In this document: positions 7,340-11,735 of the stretch, in pieces | Numbering within the stretch: position 1 is the first letter of the stretch | Layout: every line of letters starts with the position of its first letter | Source of the DNA: Roseibacillus sp. | Lineage (GTDB): Bacteria > Verrucomicrobiota > Verrucomicrobiia > Verrucomicrobiales > Akkermansiaceae | Direction of reading: 5' to 3' | DNA: 11,735 nt | NCBI GenBank assembly: GCA_002729275.1 | Contig: PBTP01000113.1 | Location: 1 to 11,735, forward strand | The notes under the pieces: generated by a model | Seen by the model: the letters and a program-made list of their open reading frames with translations, nothing else | The model's database searches: none | Told to the model about the DNA's origin: nothing | Position numbers and translations under genes: made by a program

Positions 7340-8461
7340 ATGAAAGTGCCGCTGTGTGTGGGGCTGCTGGTCGGAGTTCTTGTGGCGATCGGGCAGGAGA
7401 GTCAGCCGTTTGTAGAGTATCCGGAGGAGACCCGGCAGTATCTGAAACGGATCCAGCGGGGTGAGCAGCGTCATGCCTTCAATGGGGACAGGGTGCTTGG
7501 GGAATGGCAGAAGGAGGCCCGATCGGCACTTTTGAAAATGACTGGCCTCGCGCGCATGCGTCGGGATCTATCTTCCTTCCGCCCGGTGGTAACCGAGGGA
7601 ACAGCGGTAGAGGTTGGCGGGGCCTATCATCGCAGTCTCTGTAAAATTGAAACCGAACCTGGGATCTCGATCCCTTTTTATCTGCTCGTGCCCAAGTCTC
7701 CTGAGAGGAATCTGCGTTTCCCTTTGTTCCTTTGCCCGCACGGTCATGATCGCCTTGGTCTGCATTCCTATGCCGGGGTTTTTCGCGACGACGCACATCG
7801 CGAAAAGATCCTGGGAAGGCAGGGAAATATTGCCGAATTGGCAGTGCGGCGTGGATTTGTGGCTCTGGTGCCTGCAACTCGTGGCCTGGCTGATGAGGTA
7901 TTGGTTCCCGATCCCAAGGGGCGTCACGGAAATCGGCCCTGCAGAGCTCAGCTCATGCATTGCCTCGTTGCCGGAAGGACTCCTGTCGGAGAGAGAGTCT
8001 GGGATATGCAATGTCTGCTGGATTGGGCGGAATCTCATCCCTCAGTCGACAAGTCCCGGATCGTCATGAGTGGCAACTCGGGGGGTGGGGTAGTCACCGC
8101 TTATACGGCAGCGCTTGATGAGCGGGTGAGGATTGCTGTTCCCGGATGCTCATTCACTTCAGTGGTGAGCCCGGAAGAGTTTATTTTTCATTGCGACTGT
8201 TGTATGGTTCCCGGCTTGAGGGACTGGGGTGATTGGTCAGATCTTGGGGGGCTTGTCGCGCCGCGCAGGCTTCTCCTTGTGCATGGCGTGAAGGATGGCC
8301 TTCACAGCAGGAAGGCGGTGGAGGCTACGGCGGCACTCGTCGAGAAGATCTTTGCAGCGACTGGTGTGCCGGACCATTTCGACCTGCGTTGGGGGCAGGA
8401 GGGTCATCGCTTCTACCCTGAATTGATGTGGTCCTTTATCGAGGATGGGATCAATCGGTAG
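7340..8461 (+). CDS. Exported alpha/beta-hydrolase, acetyl-xylan-esterase/Abhydrolase_7-like
   Basis: The 373-residue product (ATG 7340) has a signal peptide at its N-terminus (MKVPLCVGLLVGVLVAIG). 'FPLFLCPHGHDRLG' (about 127-140) is the oxyanion segment and 'VWDMQCLLDWAESHPSVDKSRIVMSGNSGGG' holds the nucleophile Ser247 in G-N-S-G-G. Asp319 in 'HGVKDGLHS' and His356 in 'GQEGHRFYPE' complete the triad. The 'D...W...HPxVDxxRI...GNSGGG' pattern is typical of the acetyl-xylan-esterase/Abhydrolase_7 relatives common in polysaccharide-degrading PVC bacteria, so carbohydrate-ester cleavage is likely but inferred. It lies 52 bp behind the first hydrolase on the same strand. A TTG at 7292 with a near-perfect Shine-Dalgarno sequence is an alternative start that would add 16 residues. 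A terminator follows the stop. Confidence 0.83.
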   Translation: MKVPLCVGLLVGVLVAIGQESQPFVEYPEETRQYLKRIQRGEQRHAFNGDRVLGEWQKEARSALLKMTGLARMRRDLSSFRPVVTEGTAVEVGGAYHRSLCKIETEPGISIPFYLLVPKSPERNLRFPLFLCPHGHDRLGLHSYAGVFRDDAHREKILGRQGNIAELAVRRGFVALVPATRGLADEVLVPDPKGRHGNRPCRAQLMHCLVAGRTPVGERVWDMQCLLDWAESHPSVDKSRIVMSGNSGGGVVTAYTAALDERVRIAVPGCSFTSVVSPEEFIFHCDCCMVPGLRDWGDWSDLGGLVAPRRLLLVHGVKDGLHSRKAVEATAALVEKIFAATGVPDHFDLRWGQEGHRFYPELMWSFIEDGINR

Positions 8462-8465
8462 AAAA

Positions 8466-8489
8466 CCCCATGCGGCATGAGGGTCTTTT
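8466..8489. terminator. Bidirectional intrinsic terminator between convergent genes
   Basis: Five bases after the stop of the second hydrolase, CCC-CATG pairs with CATG-GGG (one bulged A, loop CGG), followed by TCTTTT on the plus strand. Read from the other strand the same stem is followed by a GTTTTC tract. It therefore suits both the hydrolase operon and the convergent L,D-transpeptidase. The stem is only seven pairs with a three-base loop, so strength is moderate. Confidence 0.5.
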
Positions 8490-8497
8490 GAGTGAAG

Positions 8498-9199
8498 CTA
8501 TTCCTTCACGATGGAGATCGGAGTCCCCTTGTCTATCCACTCATAGAAAAAGCGAGCTGGATTCCCGTCGGTTAGGTAGGGAAGGCGGATGCATCCGTGG
8601 GATGCTGGATATTTGGGAACACTACGGAATCCGTGGATGAAGATATTACCGGTGACTTGCACGCTGAAGGGCATGTAGGCATTGTTGTATCGGCTGGAAT
8701 AGTGCTTACGCGCCTTGTAGGGGCCTGCCTCGAATTGCCCGCGCGGTGTTGATCGTCCCGTCCCCGAGCTAATTCGAGAATCTAGAACAAGGCGAGATCC
8801 CTCCCAGGCCCGGAGGCGCTGTTCAGTAAGGTTGATTTCCGCGCGCTTGGTGGCTCGGATAACCTTAAAAGACCGGCTGGCGAATGAGATTTTCAGGGAA
8901 TCGTCATCCTTTCCAGTGCTGACGCGAGCGCCTGCGCTGGTGAGCTCAGCGATGCTGATAAGAATTCGTCCATCTACAAAAGATCTCATTTCCCCCATGG
9001 AGAATGTTTTTTTATTCAGGGTCAGGGTCGCGTTCTCCTCGTCGATGCGTTGCTTCCATCCCAGCTTCTTTGCGGCCTCCGCCACGGGAAGATAGGGGCC
9101 TTTAGACCCCAGTGCGAAATTGACAGCCTCGAGTGCAGGTCCGGCGAGACAACTGGGGATTGAGCTTAGGAGGAGAAAGGCCAGAAAAACGGTCTTCAT
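8498..9199 (-). CDS. Exported L,D-transpeptidase (YkuD domain) with N-terminal stalk-like domain
   Basis: The 233-residue product has a signal peptide (MKTVFLAFLLLSSIPSCLA, cleavage near residue 19). Residues about 25-115 resemble the small beta/alpha 'copper amine oxidase N-terminal' stalk domain ('YLPVAEAAKKLGWKQRIDEENATLTL' and 'RILISIAEL'). The YkuD domain covers about 118-233: 'AEINLTEQRLRAWEGSRLVLDSRISSGTGRSTPRGQF', then His189 in 'FIHG', and the catalytic signature 'SHGCIRL' with His201, Cys203 and Arg205. These enzymes form 3-3 peptidoglycan cross-links or attach proteins to peptidoglycan in the periplasm. Which of these applies here is unknown. All signature residues are present, so it should be active. 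It converges on the hydrolase pair with 36 bp between stops. No clear Shine-Dalgarno sequence precedes the ATG. Confidence 0.92.
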   Translation of the reverse strand: MKTVFLAFLLLSSIPSCLAGPALEAVNFALGSKGPYLPVAEAAKKLGWKQRIDEENATLTLNKKTFSMGEMRSFVDGRILISIAELTSAGARVSTGKDDDSLKISFASRSFKVIRATKRAEINLTEQRLRAWEGSRLVLDSRISSGTGRSTPRGQFEAGPYKARKHYSSRYNNAYMPFSVQVTGNIFIHGFRSVPKYPASHGCIRLPYLTDGNPARFFYEWIDKGTPISIVKE

Positions 9200-9623
9200 C
9201 GGCGATGTTCGAGCTGGTGCTGCGCGCAGGCTCGCTGCCTATGCGCTTTCATACAAGTGGAATTCGCTCGTTGAGTCCAGCAGGAGGGAATATCTAAGGT
9301 GTCATACCATCAGGATTTTTAACGGTAGATGCGTGGCAAATCGTGCCCCGGGCGAGGTTTAAGGGAGACGCTGAAATCTAGGGAAAAAGTTCTCGTATAA
9401 TTACTTTCCGGCGGCGGTCGGTAGCAATGGGGTTCAGCACGGAAAAGAGAGGAATACATTTCTGAAGGGATCCATCACGAGAAAGACGAGAAGCGCGGCA
9501 GAAAAGATGGTCATCGTAAGAGGGGGTAATTGATGGAGAGAAATTACCGGCGGGTAAACGACGTGGGAGTAACCGTCCCTTAGGGAAGCAGAGGCGTGAT
9601 GAGTCCGGTGAGGAGAAAAGACT
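9200..9623. other. Gene-poor stretch holding the MarC relic
   Basis: Apart from the MarC fragment (9378-9514), this 424-base stretch shows no convincing gene. Positions 9200-9377 lie upstream of the L,D-transpeptidase and should hold its promoter, but I see no clear boxes. Positions 9515-9602 contain a seven-base inverted repeat (9525-9531 and 9542-9548). No tRNA or known riboswitch pattern was recognised on either strand. Confidence 0.5.
9378..9514 (-). pseudogene. Decayed N-terminal fragment of a MarC/YhgN-family membrane protein
   Basis: From the ATG at 9514 the minus strand reads MTIFSAALLVFLVMDPFRN (to 9458). After a shift of frame it reads IPLFSVLNPIATDRRRKVIIRELFP from 9455, ending in TAG at 9380-9378. 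Joined, these match the start of MarC/YhgN proteins, where a first helix runs into MDPLGNxPxF, SVL, an RRR segment and a V/I-x-RE motif. Two extra bases (9457-9456), or the loss of one, explain the shift. Full-length relatives are about 200 residues, so only the first fifth survives and the sequence after the stop shows no further similarity. I interpret it as a relic. A functional micropeptide is unlikely because of the frameshift. Confidence 0.72.
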
Positions 9624-9632
9624 CTACCGGAC
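9603..9632 (-). other. Stable hairpin over the stop codon of the C25-like gene
   Basis: GTCCGGT (9603-9609) pairs perfectly with ACCGGAC (9626-9632), with an inner GAG/CTC extension and a purine-rich loop. It spans the stop codon at 9626-9624. No T-tract follows on the minus strand, so it is not a classical intrinsic terminator. It may act in mRNA 3'-end protection or weak termination. Confidence 0.45.
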
Positions 9633-11087
9633 CGGAATAGTTAGCGTTACCGCGTTATACTCTGGTCCTGAGACCGTGATCGTTATGGTGCTTTCCTCAA
9701 CGACGTTGAGAGGAAAGACCACGTTTCCAGATTCGTCAGAGAGAGTCACGGCATAGAGGCCGAAGTCGTCCTGGAGGGAAACGATGGAATGGGGGGCGTC
9801 GGACTCTATGATTAGACTCAGGTTGCCCGGGGGAAGCTCCCGGGGACCTTTTACTGCGGGAGTTCGTGGGGCTGTTTCCCGTAATCCCAGGGTCGGATCC
9901 CCAAGGAAGTTCAGCTCGCAGGCTAGGAGGTGAGCCGAGGGCGATGCCGTTGCCCGAGGGATCAGACTAGCTTTGAGAAGGGATAAGGCGGCTCCTCCGC
10001 TAACCTTTTTTCCTAAGCCGTTCTCCCAGAACTGGCTCAATATTTCCTCCTGGCCGGAAGAGGGTCCCCCTCTTGACGGTGCAACCACCGCGATAGCGCC
10101 TCCCTCCGGCATGCGAATCATACTTTCGGCAATTGACGGGTCTTCTCCCCGGTCGAATTGGCCGGTGTAAGGAGAGGTTGTGGTAATCACCGGATAGGCT
10201 TCCCTGTTATTGAGTTGGAAGATCTCCGCCTGAGTGATCTTGGTGTCATTTTTGAATAGCCAGGCGTCGTGTCTCCCCGGGCCCGTCAAATGCAGTTTTC
10301 CGTATGCCAGTCCGTTGAAGAGGGTGATCCATTCTTTGGGTCCAAAGCCTTTGTTCTTCTCGGACGTGGGAAAGAAATAGCGGACGGATCCTCCGGCAAG
10401 GACCTTGGAAATCTTGTCGTCCCACCTAGTTCGCAATCCCGTGGGGAGAGAGGTCTTTGCTGAAGCGTATGCCATCGAAGTAGCGAACTCTGATTCCGGG
10501 TATCGGGACTCATAAGCGATTACCTTTTCAGTATACGCCTTCACGTCCTCGCTCCTTCGAACAGGAATTCTGCCGAGGCCGACGTCGCCATCCGGATAAT
10601 CGATGGACTCCCTGTCTTGTTCCCATTCTCCGTAGACGCCGTCGTTATCGGAGTCCCAGTCCTTCTTGCTGAGATAGTATATATCCGTGGGGACCTTGGT
10701 GAGCTCGCCCGATTGAGTGCGGTGGAGGGTCTCCCGGGAAGGGACTACCCCCCCGCCATTCTCCTCGCTGTCCCCACCGAGAATAATCCAGCGAGTTCCA
10801 AGGTGATCAGTATGATTGCGGATACAGCGCCGAATTTTTTCCTGAAGATCCTTCGCCTCATAGCGTTCTGATATCTGGGTAGTACTCAGGATCCGCACTG
10901 GTTTCCCAAGACGTTTTTTCCAAGCTAAAAACGGTTTCCATGAGTCGACCAACTCGGGGCCAGTGATAAGAAGGACGGTTGCTGGGGAGGGGGCTGAAAG
11001 GCCAGCCATGAACTCATGCTCAGGGTGCGCGATTCCCGGAGCAATCATGCTCAGGGTCACGGAGGCGCACAGCACGGCGGATTTCAT
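9624..11087 (-). CDS. Exported gingipain-like (peptidase C25 fold) protein lacking catalytic His and Cys
   Basis: The 487-residue product has a signal peptide (about residues 1-20, ending PGIA before HPEH). The C25 fold is suggested by 'ATVLLITGPEL', 'RWIILGGDSEENGGGVVPSR', 'VPTDIYYLSKKDWDSDNDGVYGE', 'DVGLGRIPVR', 'YPVITTTSPYTGQFD', 'MPEGGAIAVVAPSRGG' and 'LNFLGDPTLGLRE', which follow the order of gingipain relatives. Residues 145-156 form an EF-hand-like loop with Asp at 145, 147 and 149 and Glu at 156. Gingipains have T-G-H-G and a Cys in the V-A-C segment. Here these read T-G-P270-G and T-S-P306, so both catalytic residues appear to be proline. Residues about 424-487 resemble the beta-sandwich C-terminal domain of the family. 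A structural or binding role outside the cytoplasm is inferred. The start is ATG 11087 without a Shine-Dalgarno sequence; the gene diverges from the DksA-like gene. Confidence 0.83.
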   Translation of the reverse strand: MKSAVLCASVTLSMIAPGIAHPEHEFMAGLSAPSPATVLLITGPELVDSWKPFLAWKKRLGKPVRILSTTQISERYEAKDLQEKIRRCIRNHTDHLGTRWIILGGDSEENGGGVVPSRETLHRTQSGELTKVPTDIYYLSKKDWDSDNDGVYGEWEQDRESIDYPDGDVGLGRIPVRRSEDVKAYTEKVIAYESRYPESEFATSMAYASAKTSLPTGLRTRWDDKISKVLAGGSVRYFFPTSEKNKGFGPKEWITLFNGLAYGKLHLTGPGRHDAWLFKNDTKITQAEIFQLNNREAYPVITTTSPYTGQFDRGEDPSIAESMIRMPEGGAIAVVAPSRGGPSSGQEEILSQFWENGLGKKVSGGAALSLLKASLIPRATASPSAHLLACELNFLGDPTLGLRETAPRTPAVKGPRELPPGNLSLIIESDAPHSIVSLQDDFGLYAVTLSDESGNVVFPLNVVEESTITITVSGPEYNAVTLTIPVR

Positions 11088-11156
11088 GGCTAAAGGCTCT
11101 CAACTGGAGAGGATGGTGGCGAGGATTCTTGCAGGCAATCTTGCCTGACGAGGAGA

Positions 11157-11510
11157 GTGCTGCATGTTAAGAGGGTGCTGACTATCGACGAGCAGATCGA
11201 ACTGGAAATCCGGGCAAGAAAAGAGCTCGAGGATCTGAGGAGAGAGGCGGCTAGTGAAGAGGTTGATCCTCAGGCTGTCGCGGTGGACGTTGCGATTGGC
11301 CGCCTGTCGCGACTCGACTCGATGCAGATGGAGGAAGTCAGAAAAGATGCCACGCGCCGGAGAAATCAGCGTATTCACGAGCTTCAGCAGGCTCTCCGCA
11401 GAATGGATGAGGGAGACTACGGCATTTGCGAGAGCTGTCAGGATTGGATCAGCTATGCTCGTCTCGAGCAGAAACCGGAGGCGGACCTCTGCGAGAACTG
11501 CGCTCGTTAA
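11157..11510 (+). CDS. DksA/TraR-family C4 zinc-finger regulator
   Basis: The 117-residue product has a long charged helical region (about 8-85) likely to form the coiled-coil hairpin. A zinc finger follows at the C-terminus: Cys91-x2-Cys94 ('YGICESC') and Cys112-x2-Cys115 ('ADLCENC'). 'AIGRLSRLDSMQ' and 'ALRRMDEGDYGICESC' are typical of the short TraR/DksA relatives. These proteins bind in the RNA polymerase secondary channel and tune promoters, often with ppGpp; that role is inferred here from family membership. The start is uncertain. GTG 11157 has GAGGAG only one base away, and GTG 11175 is the next in-frame choice. The well-placed ATG at 11164 is out of frame and opens a five-codon mini-ORF. 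The gene is divergent from the C25-like gene and its stop is four bases from that of the convergent membrane gene. Confidence 0.88.
   Translation: MLHVKRVLTIDEQIELEIRARKELEDLRREAASEEVDPQAVAVDVAIGRLSRLDSMQMEEVRKDATRRRNQRIHELQQALRRMDEGDYGICESCQDWISYARLEQKPEADLCENCAR
11164..11181 (+). promoter_or_regulatory. Possible leader mini-ORF overlapping the DksA-like start
   Basis: ATG 11164 is eight bases after GAGGAG (11150-11155), ideal spacing. It reads MLRGC and stops at TGA 11179-11181, two bases past the alternative in-frame GTG at 11175. This could couple translation to the DksA-like gene. Alternatively one missing base in the GGG run (11173-11175) hides the true ATG start. Confidence 0.3.
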
Positions 11511-11514
11511 ATTC

Positions 11515-11735
11515 CTAGGAGGGTTCTTTCTGGTCGGCATTACTGACCCTCTCATCCTCCCGTTTCAGCCATGGTTCAACGAAGAAGGGGCCGAAGGGGA
11601 GAAGGGCAGCTATAAAAACGATAGCGCATCTGGGGTAACTCCATCCCGAGGGCTTCCGAACGAGCCAAAGAAGAAGACAAAGCAGAACGAAAAGGACCCC
11701 GTGAATCATTCCAGGGAGATATATGGCGTCCTCGT
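11515..11735 (-). CDS. DUF3817-like integral membrane protein (partial, N-terminus outside window)
   Basis: The minus-strand frame ending in TAG at 11517-11515 is open to the right edge. Just before the first ATG (11709) it reads EDAIYLPG, which suggests the true start is further out. The visible part has two membrane helices, 'MIHGVLFVLLCLLLWLV' and 'CAIVFIAALLPFGPFFVEPWL', then a charged cytoplasmic tail. The 'G-x-HG-x-LFVL' segment and the 'LPFG-x-F' segment match the C-terminal half of DUF3817 proteins, small membrane proteins of unknown function. The gene converges on the DksA-like gene with a four-base gap and no visible terminator between them. Confidence 0.7.
   Translation of the reverse strand, partial: EDAIYLPGMIHGVLFVLLCLLLWLVRKPSGWSYPRCAIVFIAALLPFGPFFVEPWLKREDERVSNADQKEPS

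Noticed and set aside
8492..8509. GTGAAG/CTTCAC hairpin overlapping the L,D-transpeptidase stop
   Set aside because: It has no T-tract on either strand, and the stem at 8466-8489 is the better terminator.
9592..9640. Hammerhead-ribozyme-like run on the plus strand (GTGATGA followed by a GTCCGGT/ACCGGAC stem)
   Set aside because: The first core segment reads GUGAUGA instead of CUGAUGA. The GAAA expected after stem II reads CGGAA, and stems I and III cannot be drawn.

Overview
The window looks like a chromosomal segment from a member of the PVC superphylum, most likely Verrucomicrobiota. The evidence is the gene content: a Pirellula/Verrucomicrobium-type 'membrane-bound dehydrogenase' propeller fused to HEAT repeats, a PDZ plus alpha-toroid secreted protein, an SHD1-domain protein, BNR-repeat sialidase-like and alpha/beta-hydrolase secreted enzymes, and a gingipain-like C25 protein. 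Most proteins carry an N-terminal export signal, so the region mainly encodes periplasmic or extracellular functions. No insertion sequences, CRISPR arrays, rRNA or tRNA genes were seen.

Layout. Positions 1-2668 (-) hold the N-terminal 889 codons of a propeller/HEAT protein that runs off the left edge. Divergent from it are a sialidase-like protein (2730-3935 +) and a PDZ/alpha-toroid protein (4000-5412 +). Positions 5524-6204 (-) hold a thioredoxin-fold/SHD1 protein whose frame is interrupted by one UGA. Divergent from that is a pair of secreted serine hydrolases (6283-7287 + and 7340-8461 +) with signs of translational coupling. A bidirectional terminator separates them from a convergent L,D-transpeptidase (8498-9199 -). 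The gene-poor stretch 9200-9623 contains a decayed N-terminal fragment of a MarC/YhgN-type membrane protein (9378-9514 -). A C25-peptidase-like protein that has lost both catalytic residues follows (9624-11087 -). The window ends with a DksA/TraR-type zinc-finger regulator (11157-11510 +) and the C-terminal part of a DUF3817-like membrane protein (11515 to the right edge, -).

The most notable observation is the 5524-6204 gene. Its in-frame UGA (6030-6028) sits exactly where the first cysteine of a thioredoxin CGPC motif belongs, giving U-G-P-C. A hairpin with the geometry expected of a bacterial SECIS element follows immediately (6016-5998). The gene also has its own signal peptide, ribosome binding site and intrinsic terminator. 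It is therefore a candidate selenoprotein combining a thioredoxin fold with an SHD1 domain. A conventional gene caller would miss it, either truncating it to the part after the UGA or calling it a pseudogene. Other points of interest are the dead C25 protein, the MarC remnant, the two TTG starts with strong Shine-Dalgarno sequences in the hydrolase pair, and a five-codon mini-ORF in front of the DksA-like gene.
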